32,229 nt of DNA from Tetrahymena elliotti 4EA (GCA_000231825.2 JH720298.1:2114965-2147193); one strand, 5' to 3'. Positions 1 through 12,900 are shown, counted from the first letter of the stretch. The notes: a model not told the origin generated them from the sequence alone. A program made the numbers and translations.

Positions 1-508
1 TTTTTTTTAATTTATTCTCAAATTTTTTTCTTTAATTTTTTTAAGGAATTTTTTATTATATTTTCATTCATTTATGAATACAATATTTTCATTTATTTTT
101 GTAAAAATTAAAAAAATAGACAGAACTTGTTTTTCGTTTAGTCACTCATAATGAACAATTTAGTAATTTGCAATCATTCATAATCAATGTTTATAATAAC
201 AATTTATTAATTTTCATAATAATGCATAAACAATTTTTTTATTTAATGCTAATGGAATAAATATTGAAACATATTTTTAAAATAAAATAAAATTAAATAA
301 TTTTTAAAAATCCTCAATTTAATTTTAAAATATTTTTTACAAATTATAAATAATTATTTGAATAATAATTAAATTCTTATTTATATTTTGTTTACAGTTT
401 AATTTCTTTTTTTTATTTAAAGCTTAATAAATTATTTATTAGTGTTTTTTTTTTACAAAGTAGTTGTTTTTATTTTAATAAATGGTTAGTAATTATTATA
501 GTTTATTT
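1..508. other. A+T-rich intergenic DNA, no gene seen
   Basis: This is the stretch downstream of the amidotransferase-like gene, which ends at 509 on the minus strand. It is almost pure A/T with homopolymer runs. I found no frame on either strand with a convincing codon pattern, and no RNA gene signature. It should hold the 3' untranslated region of the neighbouring gene. Confidence 0.6.
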
Positions 509-1855
509 TCAATCATTTCTCAAGAAATTATTTATCACTTGAACTAATTTTTTATGATCATTAGGGTTACTAAAGGCCTTTTAAAATTTTTCAGATTTAA
601 GATGCCAATTCCAATCATGAGTTTTATAGAGGGAAGTAAAAAATGTTGCAGATAAACGCATTTAGAATTCTTAAGAATGTTCAGGATGACCTTAAAAACC
701 TAGAAAACGCTTATCTCTTGATAAAAATATTTCATTAGGTGAAACATCAGATTCACCTAAGCTTTAGAAGAGTTCTGATGGTAACTACTCAACAAAATCT
801 CCATGAGATTTACTTAAGTAAATTTTACTGATTTACTCTTCAAAGACATCTCTAAACAATGATTCTCTATTGATTTCTTAAGGTACTCTCAGTTCTTAAT
901 TACCAATTACTCTAAAATTAGGATCCTATTTTCTTCCTTCTGTTTGTTTTATCATACCTCCAAAGGCTTAAGCTATAATTTAAAATCCAAAGCACATACC
1001 TACAAGCTTCAAATGAGTAAATTACTGATGAATTCTATTTAAGAAAAGTTTTAATTCATTCACCCATGGGATATCTTCCCATGCACCTGCTCCACTGCCA
1101 GGTATTAAAATAGCACGAGCTCTATCTAACAAATAATCATTAGGGTAATCTCCTTTAGCAACATTAAATAAATGCCAATGCTCAAACTTTCTTTTAAATT
1201 GTCCTTTGTAAATCGCATTTACAGGAATGTATGCCCTTCCTCTTTAAAAATATTACTATTCTACTGGTTTGTTGACAAAAAGTATGTATGTATTTTCGCG
1301 GGTTGGTTCTTCTTAATTGAAACGCTATACTTCATCAATCAAATCATCTAAGTTATTATGATCTCCTAAATCTGTTAATTTGCTGTTTTAGATGTTTTAA
1401 GTTAGAATATCAGATGAAATTAAAGACACTTTTCTAAGAAAGCTTAAATTAGAGAAACCTACTTCGCTAATTTTTATCAAATATGTATATGAGCTAAAAT
1501 CGTCTGTATTATATATATCTTAATCACTCAGAAAATCTAACAATTTATAGTATTCATAGTGATTCCATAAAACTGTCCAATCATCTCTTAGTTTATTTTA
1601 AAGATCTTTTTTACCTTGAGGATAAGAATCTATTTTTTCATCACCAATTAGCATTTCTTTATTTATCTCACTATGAATCTCACTTAGTAAAATGCGAGCT
1701 CCAGCTATTGTATATGCGTTAGTGTCTACTGCTTGGATATAGCCAGATAGTATTCCGTTTGGTATATCATCAAAATTAATATATTCTCTTTAATCTTAGT
1801 TTTCAATATAGAAAATAAAAGTCAAAGTTTTGATTTCAGAACTTGCATTTCTCAT
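509..1855 (-). CDS. Class I glutamine-amidotransferase-like protein (GATase1 / peptidase C26 type)
   Basis: Read with TAA/TAG as Gln, the minus strand gives one unbroken frame of 448 codons from ATG at 1855 to TGA at 509-511. Residues about 200-400 match the class I amidotransferase fold. There is an oxyanion segment PGSGAG (252-257), the nucleophile elbow GMCFGFQ with Cys288, AFGG just after it, an SHGD motif with His351 as in GMP-synthase-type domains, and GHPE with His390 and Glu392 completing the Cys-His-Glu triad. All catalytic residues are present, so it is probably active. The N-terminal 200 residues are not part of the usual roughly 240-residue domain and I do not recognise them. The fold suggests hydrolysis of glutamine or gamma-glutamyl substrates; the real substrate is unknown. 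No partner synthetase lies nearby. The frame stays open for about 57 codons upstream of the ATG without another Met, so an upstream exon cannot be excluded. Confidence 0.85.
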
Positions 1856-3652
1856 TTTTTCAACTAAATATAGATAACTTGTTTGACAATAATTAATTTA
1901 ACTTTACTTTAATAAAGGTTTTTTCTCTATCTTTTTATTAATCGATTTTGCTATTTGTTGTTTAATACAAATTATCTTTATAACTTTAGTTTAAAGTTGA
2001 TATCAATTTTAAATTATCAGCTAAACTGCCTGTAAAGCTTTTGATAACTTAACTGAAAAAACTCTTTAACCATTACCTAAATAATGCAATAGACATTTAG
2101 AATTGAGTTGAAATTTCGAATATTGTAAAAATTTGTTTAATGTAGAGGATTTTGATTAATATTAATAATTCAATTATGTACATACGTACTTTAATTTATT
2201 AGCTTTCTTTTTAAGAAATTTCATTATTTACCAATGTATAATATTACAATCATTTCTATTCTAAACAAAGACAAGTCTATTTTTGAGTGGAATATATTTT
2301 AGATTTTTAATTAAGTTATTTTAGATACTTGAAAACAAAAAATATTGTGCTTTCTCGAATTTAGAAAAGATAACTAACAGGTTATTTAAAAATTTTAAAT
2401 CTTTTCAATTTTTATATATATTCAGATTACTTAAAATTTTATTGAAAGAGAGAAGATGATGTTTTAAAGTATTTAATTATAAATTTGACCAAAAAATAAT
2501 TAACATTTATTTTGATACAAAAAAATAAATTACTTTAGTTTTGTGATTTATGATGAATATCGATAGATTTAATAATTGAAAAATATTTGTGGAAAAAAGC
2601 GAAAAATACAAAAATTTAAAAAAATTAAGATTCATTGAAATTTGCTTTAGATAATTTTATAACCACTCTTTAGTAAACTGAATAATTTCAACTTTTCTCT
2701 AAAAAATAACTTAACTGAAACTAATATTTTAATAGCATATTGGTTACTTAAAGCTTCTTAAAATAGTTGATATTAACATAAGACTGCTCTTATCATATTT
2801 ATTATAGTCAATTTTATCAAATATTACAAAATTAAATGTATGTATTTGATATTACAAAAATTATTTATGGCTTAAGAAAGAAACCTTACAGTTAGATATA
2901 TATATCTCACTATTGCTAAATCTGAATTTTTACTCTGAAGTTCTAAACTTAAAGTAATTAATTATGAAAAATTTATGGAACAAACTATTATTCATTTTAA
3001 TTTCAAGTACAAAAAAAATGTTTACAATTAAATAAAAAATTAAAAAAATATTCTAATTTAAAAACGCTTTTTTGAATAAACCACATGATATTTTTCATGC
3101 AAATTTAATATTACATTTGACATTATTACTGCTCAATTTTGAAAACCCATAAATAAAACTAATAACTTACTTAATATTTATAACCACAGCAGAATTTCAA
3201 TTAGTTTTAATTTAAAAATGGAATTTTTTGTATTCTTCCTTTTTTATTTTTTTTATCAGAGTTTATCAGATATACTCTGTAATTTTTTTAAAAAACCATA
3301 ATTATTTCCTTTTTTTCAAAGTTTTTTTTTTGCTTTTAATGGTAATGATGTAAATCTATGGTATTTGGTGCATAGTGTAGTTTTAAAGCTCTTGGTGCAC
3401 AGTATATTTATAGGGAGAGTTATCTGTTTAGTTAATTCCATCATACTAATTTTATATGCACATATGTATAGTCAATACAGTTCAGGGTTAAAGAAATTTC
3501 ATGATATAAATTGGAAAAATTTATTAATATAATTTTCTTTCTTCATTAACTTATTTAATTTTAGTTTTTTTAAAGTTGATGAATTTATTATCAAACTAAT
3601 TACATTTATTTTAAAAATATTTTAATAATTTTTTAGAAATTTATAGTAGACG
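1856..3652. other. A+T-rich intergenic stretch upstream of the amidotransferase-like gene
   Basis: The first few hundred bases should carry the promoter and leader of the minus-strand amidotransferase-like gene. The rest is low-complexity A/T. Two small items stand out. A minus-strand open frame of 42 codons (3444 to 3316) begins with two Met codons and has unusually many Thr, Pro and Cys codons for this DNA. A near-direct repeat of TTGGTGCA(T/C)AGT(G/A)TA around 3365-3410 lies inside that frame. Neither is enough to call a gene. Confidence 0.4.
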
Positions 3653-3856
3653 ATGCAGTTTAGATTTTGTATGAAACTAAATTCCTTGATTTTTATTGAT
3701 TTTTTATTTTTAAGAATCCATGGCCTTTTCACACACAGAATGAAAAAAATTTATGCTTCTAATTTCATATTTATTAGCATCTTATTTATGTTAGACCCTG
3801 CCTTCTAAAATACCCAATATCAATATGTTTTCTGTTATTAAAAAATATTTGATTGA
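3653..3856 (+). CDS. Possible small secreted or signal-anchored peptide (doubtful)
   Basis: A 67-codon plus-strand frame runs from ATG at 3653 to TGA at 3854-3856. A second in-frame ATG at 3740 would give 38 residues beginning Met-Lys-Lys, followed by a hydrophobic stretch of about 12 residues, which looks like a signal peptide. A short polar Gln/Tyr-rich tail follows. The 3' part is less A/T-rich than its surroundings. Frames of this length are expected by chance when only TGA stops translation, and I recognise no family. It could also be a first exon or noise. Confidence 0.18.
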
Positions 3857-4652
3857 ATAATAATCACAAATTTGAATTTAATAAATAAAGGTTTGATTTG
3901 ATTTACATTGAAATAATTTAAATTTTTTGTTAGAAAATAACAAAAATAAAAGATGATTAGGAAAGGATAGCTTTGATTAAAATAGAAATAAATATTTCTT
4001 GATTTTTTGTTAGGAATTCAAATTTAGAAAGAATTTTAATCTGCCAAATTATAAATTGAGTTGTATTAAATTTGAAATAAAAATAGTTGCGAAAGATCAT
4101 TTTAAATGAGAGGGAGATTGCTATTTAGTTGATAGATAGATAAATACAACATTGAAATTTGAATTATAAAAAGATAGGTCAATACATCTATATATTCATA
4201 GCTAGATAGGTACATGACTTTGTTTTCAAAATTTGTTTGCCTCTTTTAAATTAAATAAAATTGATTTGAAAAATTGTGTAAATATGAATGTCTTTGAATG
4301 TATGTATGTGTATCAAATAAATACATACTAAAAAGAAACAAAAACATGAATGTTTGCATTCAAAAAAGAGATAATAAATAAATACATAAGGGTTTTCTTA
4401 ATTTTATAAATTAATTCAAAATATAAAATAATAAATAAATAAACAAAAAGCAAGGAAACAGACAAACACTATAATTGATTTCAAATAGATACATTACATA
4501 AATATCAAAAAATAAATCTAAGAAGCTCTATCCTCAATAAGCTTTATATAAGGGAAGACATTAGTTCGTTAGCTAGTTAAATTATTAATAAGTAACAACA
4601 AGAAACTACCAAAACAAGCAATCAACCAATCAAGCAAGTAAAACAGAAAGAG
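3857..4652. other. A+T-rich intergenic DNA with short tandem repeats; leader of next gene
   Basis: The stretch contains small tetranucleotide runs (GATA/TAGA near 4130-4145, TGTA near 4300-4312, AATA near 4425-4440). From about 4590 it becomes CAA/AAG-rich with little T, typical of a ciliate 5' leader, directly before the ATG at 4653. No coding frame was found. Confidence 0.4.
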
Positions 4653-5078
4653 ATGATTTCTAATTTAAATTATTTTTCCTCTGATATGTCCCTTAGCAAT
4701 CCTGATATTTAAAATTAAATGATAACAGATTAAGATGAATTTGAATATGATAATAACAAAGAGAATTTTTTCAATAATTAATATTCAAACATTTAACAAT
4801 ATTCCTCAACAAATTCTAGTCTTCGTAGCTCTCCCATCAATTTGCGTCGCAGTAGCAGTAATCGTAATAACAATACTAATGAAAGAACTCCTCTTTAGGA
4901 CTTAACTGAATCTGAAGAGACTTACTAAACATCTATGAGTAATGCAGAAGCCTTCCTAGCCTAATAAGAAAACTAATTTATTTAATACAGACAATAGCAA
5001 AAGAACTCTTTTACCATTCAATCCTAAAACAGTAATAAGAGCTAGTAAAAAGTAACAAGAGCCAATCTTTTAAGATGA
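4653..5078 (+). CDS. Asn/Gln/Ser-rich low-complexity protein, family unknown
   Basis: From ATG 4653 to TGA 5076-5078 the ciliate code gives 141 residues dominated by Asn, Gln and Ser. There is a short basic Ser/Arg patch near residues 55-75 and an acidic/Ser-Thr stretch near 82-95 that could be phosphorylated. There is no signal peptide or membrane segment. The A-rich, CAA-rich leader right before the ATG supports this start. The composition predicts a largely disordered protein. The 3' end is uncertain: a GTAATAAG donor-like site at 5032 could splice in phase to a good acceptor at 6047-6048, whose exon (6049-6131) encodes about 27 Asn/Cys/Tyr-containing residues and ends in TGA. In that case the gene ends at 6131. 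I cannot assign a function. Confidence 0.5.
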
Positions 5079-7168
5079 AAATAATGCTTTACATGGTTAA
5101 ATTAAAAGATATTTATAGCAACTAACAAACACATTTTCAGTAATAATTAAAAACCTTAGCTAATTACTTAAACTAATTCTTTGATCTACTTTTTAAGTTT
5201 AAATTCCTTTGATTTGCTTATTATTTAATAATCCGCCTACTTCGCCTCTTATTTGTTTGTCAAAGAAAAAATTTGAAAATCTGTTAATGAAATAGCTAAA
5301 ATGATAAATTAGTAAATGTATATTTTAACAAAATAACAATTTTGCAATCATATAATATATAACAAAATTGCTTTTTGCAATACCCTTTTTTAATCACCAA
5401 CTCATAATTAATTTGCAAAACTCTTGTATATAGAAAAAAGAATTAACAACTCACATTCAACCTACCTACCTATCCATCCATTCCATTAATTCATGCACCA
5501 CCATATCTTTAATAATCAAATATAAAATAATAATTTTAACTAAATTATCTTATCTAAATCAAATTAAATTGTATAAAGTTAAAAAGACTTTACTTTCCTA
5601 ATCTGCCCACTATCAACTAGATTGAAGATAATAATAATTAATTAATTAACTAAATAATTTAAAACTATCTATCTAAATAATTAACTTGCATCATTTCATT
5701 CATTTATTTATATTCTTATTTATTTCCTTTAACCTATTTTAGTGCATTTTAAATATTTTTATTCTTATTAAAATATTTTTCAAATAACCCAAATAAATTA
5801 AATATCTTTTTATTTTTGTTCAAAATATTTTAACAATATTTTTCTAATCTAAAAAGTTTTAAACTCTAGTTCCTACTTTTAAACATAGATATAAAATAAT
5901 TTTGCATTCATTTTTTAAAAAACTTATTAAAAAATCGTTTTTTAAAAGCATTGATTCATTATTTCCATCGAATTCTAATTTTAATACAAGTATCTTGAAA
6001 AATATAATTTTAAGAAGTAAGTTGAGATAAAATAAAATCATTTTTTAGATAACAACGATTGTCTCAGCATTTCATGTTTAGAGGTAACACAGAATCAGTA
6101 TAATAATTATTGTGAGTATATTAAGGACTGAGTAAAGGCTTAGGATTCATATCAAAAGTTTTCAAAAAATTTGTATTAGTTTTGTCCCAAACTCTCGATT
6201 TTTGAAGAGAATATTTTAAAAATTGTTGGAAATTTTAATAAACAACTGAAGAGTTTTAGTAAAAAATATAAAATGAATTGACATAATGTTTCTTTGTGAA
6301 ATTTTTGTAAAATTATAAATTTAAAAGATTATTTTATTTACACCAGCTTTAAATTTTAATATCAGAAGTGAAAGGAAGGGGATAGAATATATGACTAAGA
6401 TCCCATAAAATACCAAAGTATGTTTATTGAATTTTTTTACTATTTAATGATAATAATATTGTATTTTAGCATTAACTCATATCTTGACCTTCCCTACCCT
6501 TTCCTCATCAAATTTTTAATTTTAACTATTTTTACACTTTGATCTATTTATGTATGTTCCAATAATTATTTTTCTTTTAAATAAAAGGAAGATATCTCTG
6601 AAATGATTAGGTAGCCACGAATTTCAATAATTATTTTTCATGAAAATAAAAGTAAAGTATTTATTAAGTAATTATTTTGATTAAAAAATAAATATTATTA
6701 TTTAATACCATTTAAAATTGCAATTTAAATAAATTACTCTACAAAGAAGCTGTTAAATTACATGAATGGAAGGAATTTGTTAACAATCTTAGATAGCTAA
6801 TAATTATGCTCAAATTATTATTTTCTTGAAATAGAAATAATTTTGTGATCTATTTTAGATCATGCTACCATTAAAATTAAAATAAAGTTGGAGAGTAAAA
6901 ATGAATACTCTCATTTGATAGTAAAAAAGAGGTTGTTAAATGAACATAGGACTCTATATTTTGGCAAAGAGATAGTAGGAATGCTGGAATAGTTAAAATA
7001 AGTTCATTTGGTGAAATAGAATATAAATAGTGTTTGAATAATAAAATTAAATCAATTATGTAATATAATCTTTTAGAAAAATAGTATCTATAAATAATTA
7101 ATAAATTAGTAAACTAATTAATTAAGTAGCAAGCTCAGATTAGATTTATAAAGCATTCATTATTTATT
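5079..7168. other. Mostly non-coding A+T-rich DNA; possible exon at 6049-6131
   Basis: Several short open frames occur but none keeps a protein-like composition. The exception is 6049-6131, preceded by a T-rich tract ending in TTTTTTAG and closed by TGA at 6129-6131, which may be the last exon of the preceding gene. Around 6555-6840 three related copies of CAATAATTATTTTTC-like sequence form small hairpins with GAAATAAAA. A C-rich pyrimidine stretch lies near 5450-5500. The minus-strand frame at 5859-6041 looks like noise. The last 200 bases should hold the promoter of the TMEM151-like gene. Confidence 0.35.
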
Positions 7169-8797
7169 ATGTCTAGTCAATAATAGATAAACCAAAGAAA
7201 TTAATAGCCTTAAGGTGAGAATTAAAATGGCTAATAGCAGCCTAGTAATAGGGGAAATGCAGGATCAGCACAAGCATTGACTTAAAGCTTTAAAAGGCAA
7301 ATCATATTGGGAAAAAGCGAGCTTAAACACTCTCTCAAAAAGATACAAGAACAAAAATTATAATAGGGAATAAAAAATCATAAATATATAGATCCTTTAT
7401 GGAATAATTCTTTCTCTCTTGAGTCAGCTGATGTTTAATTGCTTACTTTTTTAAGTGTATTTATCTATATTTTAGTTGTCTATTTAACTGAATGGTTAGG
7501 TGAATTTACTTATCATTAATTGTTCATTTTTATTTACATAATTTATTCTTCTATTTGACCACCATTTAAAGCATTTTTAAGGAGATCTTTTCTTAGCAAG
7601 AAAGAAAAAAAGCATAATATAACAAAGCTTAAAAGAAACATAGCATAATTTATTAATAAGCATGAAATACTTTAATTTTTTTATTATTTTTAATTAAAAT
7701 TAGCTATCTTAAATAAAATCTTTTTATTTAGGATTGATTAAACTAGAGATTATTAAAGCCTATTAAAAAGTTTCTTTGTAAAATAGAAATATGCAAAAAT
7801 GTTAAATCATAAATTATATTAGCTTCTACTTGGTTTTAGCAAAAGAATCTGATGCATAAAATTACAATTTATTAAAAAATAATTCATTTCTCTTTCTAAA
7901 ATTTAGCAAAGAATCATTAATAGAGAATTTTTTCTCCTTATTACTGTAAATTTTAATGCTTTATTTTATATATAGATCATCCTATAAAGAAGATTTGTGG
8001 TGCTTTCATATTAGTTTTGATTTATTTTTCTGATTGTTCTTAAAATGGAGTTAGAAGATACCTTGATAATACTATGACTTATGAATAGTTTGGATAGTAT
8101 ATAGAATAGTTTAAAAAAGTTAAAGCTCATATTAAATATAAAGTCGTAGCCTTCCACCAAGAAACTTAACGAGTTAGAAATTCTAACGGTAACATGGAAA
8201 ATGTCACCAAAAAAATAGAAACTTACAAACAAGAGTTCAATTTTCCAATTCATTCAATTACCGATGCAACAGAAGATGCCTCTTAGATGTTTTCTAAAAG
8301 CAAGTGCTTTAGAGTATTCTGCTTTGCTAACTATTCATATGGAAATTAACAATCAGAGGAATTCTTTACTACTTTTAAAAAATATCTCGAAGAAAAAGCA
8401 AGAAAAGCAGATAAGGAATATGAGATCATAGAAAGCTTTGAATGCGGTATACTTTTCTTTTTTTATCATTTAATTTAATTTTTAGTCTTGGCTACTTATT
8501 AAAAAAGAAAACTAATCTATTTTTCATAATAAAAAAAAAGAATAATAAGTAGAAACACCTCTTAAACAAAATATATTAGTTCTAGCAAAGAATGGTAAAA
8601 AAGACCCAATGTTCAATAGGTTCGTGTATTTTATTTATTCATTAGTAGGCTTGAATCTTCTATACAGAATTTTGTTGAATAGAAGAGTGCCTTGTGTTGA
8701 ATACTGTTTACATAAATAAATATTTGTAGATCCTAGCAAGAAATTATCAGATTATATTGATTTAAATACAGGTATTATGATTTCATAGAACTCATGA
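7169..8797 (+). CDS. TMEM151-like multi-pass membrane protein (three exons)
   Basis: The best model joins exons 7169-7499, 7976-8446 and about 8550-8797, giving about 349 residues with TGA at 8795-8797. The first intron (7500-7975) keeps phase and ends in TATATATAG. The second starts with GTATAC at 8447; acceptors at 8549 and 8552 both fit, while the prettier TTTTTAG at 8485 does not keep frame. The protein has a Gln-rich N-terminus, a hydrophobic helix ending in Leu-Thr-Glu-Trp, a second helix, then a soluble region. In that region, KVVAFHQ, a Tyr-rich YKQEFNF stretch, SKCFRVFCFA and a following Phe-Phe-Thr segment match the order seen in animal TMEM151 proteins. A C-terminal hydrophobic helix followed by VEYCLHKQIFV parallels the TMEM151 end. 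The family function is unknown; a membrane location is likely. The N-terminal Gln-rich part and exon borders are less certain than the family assignment. Confidence 0.62.
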
Positions 8798-9961
8798 TTG
8801 GGTAAGCTAATTTAAATAAAAACCAAAGCAATTTTAATGCAATTTAATCTAAAAAAATGTTTTCTTATTGAAAGAAATAATTGTTAAAGTTTATTTTATT
8901 TATTTTTAATGTAACCTTATTCTCTTCATTTATAAATAATTTTTAAGCAATTTACAATTTAACAAGCAATTATATTTATATTTTTTTTTAGTTTAAATTT
9001 TGGTTTATAAAATTAATATTTCCTTTTTTAAAAAAATCATTTCTTTTCAAACAATCTTTATTAAAAAATGATTTATAATATTTATTAAATTTTATTTGTA
9101 ATATTAATTTTTTAATTTTTTATAAATATAATGTGACAAATTTAGTGAAACAGTCTTTATTTTACTACAAATTAACTTATAGCCATTTGCAAAAATTAAA
9201 TGTTTTTAAGTATTTTAAGAGAAGTTTAAAATTATTTTTTTTAAAAAATGTATGGTATTTGTTTTTGTATCATCTTATTATAAATATGAAATAAAATATG
9301 TTCAAAATTCTTCATGATTTTTATTTAAATAATAAATGCATTTTGAATTTATTATCCATTTATTAAATATTGCTAAATGTTTTATTAATAATTCTTTTTT
9401 TGTGATTTTTTTTATGATCCTAAAGTGCGATTATTGCAATCAGCATCATAGTTACAAAGACAATTTTTTCATTTTTTATAATCAAAAATTTTTTATTTTT
9501 TTTAAAACCTTATTTGATTAATATTTGAAGGTTTTAATTTATATTTTATATTCAGATTAAGAAATGTATTTTATTTTTAAAGTTCTTGAAATATTTTTTA
9601 ACATATAGATTATGAAGTGGCGTTAATTGATAATGTTAATTTTTAATAGTATATTATTTTTGGAGATTGCTTGCATTAGAAAAGCTAGATCACTTTTTTA
9701 AAATTATTGATTTTTCTTTTAAATAAAATTTTGTATTATTTATCTTTACTTTAGTTGTAATTTAAGAACATTTGTAGTACCAATAAAGACAGATTAAAAA
9801 AATAAATTAATTTTATTCTTTTTCAATAGCTAATTTAGCATTAATTAAATAAATTAAACAGATAAAAAGGATTTTTAAATCAAAAAATAGAAAAACTTTA
9901 TTGAATGATTTAATAATTGTTTAATAATACATTTAATTTATGTAATAAGAAGAATAAGAAA
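8798..9961. other. Intergenic DNA; its right end is the duplicated upstream region of the giant gene
   Basis: From 8798 to about 9575 there is only A/T-rich sequence; the plus-strand frame at 9336-9521 has a noise-like composition. From about 9575 to 9961 the sequence aligns, with small insertions and deletions, to about 28985-29367 upstream of the broken second copy. The leader and presumably the promoter were therefore duplicated together with the gene. No regulatory motif can be named. Confidence 0.5.
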
Positions 9962-12900
9962 ATGAGAAAATTAATAATTCTAATATGTGCAATTTTAATT
10001 AAGTAATTAAGAGGATAAGAATGCGATATAGGATGCATAGAATGCAGTCCTATGCTTGATAGTTATAAACAAATATGTACTAAATGTCTAGATAGGTATT
10101 TACTGAGTGAGGGTATTTGTATTTACTAATTATGTTCACCAAATTTGTATTTCTAGATAAAAAGTGAGGAAAATAATAAAAATGAAGGAACATGTAAATC
10201 TATTTGTGATCCTTTATTTAACTCTGATGAAAAAACTAATGTGTGCAAATAATTGGATTAATGCTCTTCAATTCATTCAACTTAGAAATTAATTTTAAAT
10301 GAAGGCATTCCTATCAATTTTTTTGTACACAAAGAGTAGTATTATGTGGCTTAACAACAAGGATACCTCTCAATTTATAATAAAAAAAATTTAGACTTAA
10401 TCAAAAATTTGAGCTTTTATGAGGGTGATTTGCATATTTAAGAATTAAATGATTAGATACTTGTTTTAGAAAAAGATTTTTCTATTAATGTATGGGATTT
10501 GATAAATGAAAGAAGGTATCAAATCTATTAATTAAATTCTACTTCAGTCAGTCAACAAATGCAATTTTATTTGCTTTTAGGACGCTATTTATTGATTTGC
10601 CAAAAAGAATAATAATCAGCTGAATTTCAAATAGTATATGACTTTGATAATCAATAGCAAATGGTTTCTAATTCCGTTTAAATCAATTCATCAATAAAAT
10701 CTATTTAAATATTAAATAGCTATTTATTTTTGGATAATCAAACCAATTTAACTGTTAATCTAATTATTTTTGAAAGTGAAAAAATGAATTTAAAAATTGA
10801 TTAATTGATGACTGTAAAGTTTGAAAATTAAGAAAATTTAAAGTCAGTAATATAATCACCTAATAATACAACTCTTTATATAACAATTTTTACTAATAGA
10901 GTATCAATAATTGATGTTAGTGGGTAGATTTAATTAGATTTAATTAAAGAAACAACAATCAAAAAAGTAAACATTATTCAAATAGAAAATCAATCTAACG
11001 AAACTCATTTAATAACTCAAACTGAAGAGAATTTAATTGATTATGATTTTTAATTAAAAAAATCAAATGTCATTTTTAGTGAAATTCAATCAATTACAGA
11101 TTTTGAAATTGGAAATTTCACAGGGTTTAAAAATGAATTAGCTATTCTTGTTAATAAACAAGAGATTAAAATTTATAATTTAAACAGAAATTCCTATAAT
11201 TAGCAATAAACAATATCACTAAATTCACCAAGCGAATCTTTGAAAAAAATATCAACTTCATAAATAAAGAAAAACTTAAAAAATGAAAATACATTTGAAA
11301 TTGTAGTTTTTTCTACTTAATAGATATAAATCATCAGGTAAAATAGCATATCAATATCACAACTAGAAAAAACAGTGATTTAAAACTATTATTTGCCTTA
11401 TCCTACTCCCTCTTCAAATGTAAATTCTATGACTTATGTTTATTCTCCATTATTATTGGTAGCTTGTCATTAAAATGGCGATATCTTGTTCTACGATGCA
11501 TCAAGAGGTACTGATATAAACTTACTTAAAATATTAAGTTTTAGCAATGAAGAATGTATTTTATTGCAAAGTTTTTCTAACAATAACATAGCTGCTTTAG
11601 TTGGCTAAAACATTTTATTGATTGATTCGTCTTAGTAAATAATAATAAAATAAATAAATAATTTACAAAATATAGTTCAAATGGTTTCTAATTCAGATAA
11701 GTTAGTAATACTATATAATAATTGCATTTAAATTCTTTCTTCAGAATTTATAAGCCTATTTTTAGAATGTTCTACTGTTTTTTCTAGTAATAATTTGAAT
11801 ATAGCCCTTAATAACAATAATAACATAATCATTCAAAAATAAAACTAAATCGCTGTTTACGAAGTAGAATTTGCTTCCTATGTAGCTGCAAATATTAAGT
11901 ATTAAATTGAAACACCTAATGTTATTTAGTATTTCAATACTATAATTGTTTATTTAGAAGATGAAGATATAGTAAAAAATAATTATTTTATAGAGGAAAT
12001 TGTATATTTTGATGATTAAAATAACTTCAATATTTACAGCATTTCTCTTTAGAAGATATATGATTTATAAATTAATCTTGTTTAGCAAGTTTTTTCTGTA
12101 AAAAGAGTTATTAATGATTCTTCTGTTTATTTTTTAGCAGGTTATTAGATCAGTACATAGTCTTATATTCTTTTTTTAGCATCTAAAACTTTAAAAGACT
12201 CTCTTTTTGTTGTAGGTAGTCCTTATTTTCTTTTTATAGAAGAGCCTAAAAAGCTTGTCAATGGATAAGGAATCACATACTATGGAGTCAAAAGATGTAT
12301 TTCACTTGCTTTTCTTTCTTTATTTGAAGAATATAGAATAGACATAGAGAGAAGGAAAGTTTATACAGTTGGTCTTGAATCGTTTTTATTTGATGATTTT
12401 TCTACATCATTCAATAAAAGAATTGGAACATTTTCCAATAACATGAACTATGTTGGATCAAAAAAGGGTTTAATTTATTCAATATAATAATAGTAAGATA
12501 GGTATTAAGAGTTACCTACAAATGCAGTTTTATCATCTTCAAAGAATGACGATGAAATCAAAGAAATAATTCAAAGCTCATATCTAGGAATTTATTTTGT
12601 TAGAACAAAATATTAAATCGTGTCTTTTAATTTATTTACAAATTAATTTATTGAGTATTTATATCCTGAATCTTCTAATGATTCTCCATTTACTTCTATT
12701 AGATTAGTTGAGGGAAATAAAGGCCTTATTTGTTGGAACTAAAATTAGTTACTTTATGTAGTCTATGGTAAAACATTATAAAAATATTATTATAAAGGAA
12801 TGACTTAAATAAATGGATGGATTTTTAATCCAACTCGAAATAGTTTTTATATTTATGGAAGTACTTTTCAATTACTTAATTATGAATTAAAGCTTTTAAA

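Noticed and set aside
5859..6041. 60-codon minus-strand frame.
   Set aside because: Composition is Leu/Ile/Phe/Lys only, as expected from A/T-rich noise; no motif or leader.
6926..6940. Sequence AAAGAGGTTGTTAAA resembles the reverse of the Tetrahymena chromosome-breakage site.
   Set aside because: It differs from the 15-base site at three positions, including one in the core that is normally invariant, and no telomere-like sequence is nearby.
7559..7650. In-frame continuation beyond TGA 7556-7558 (Pro-Pro-Phe-Lys...) suggesting a selenocysteine codon in the TMEM151-like gene.
   Set aside because: An in-phase intron (7500-7975) removes the TGA and joins better coding sequence; no selenoprotein family context is visible.
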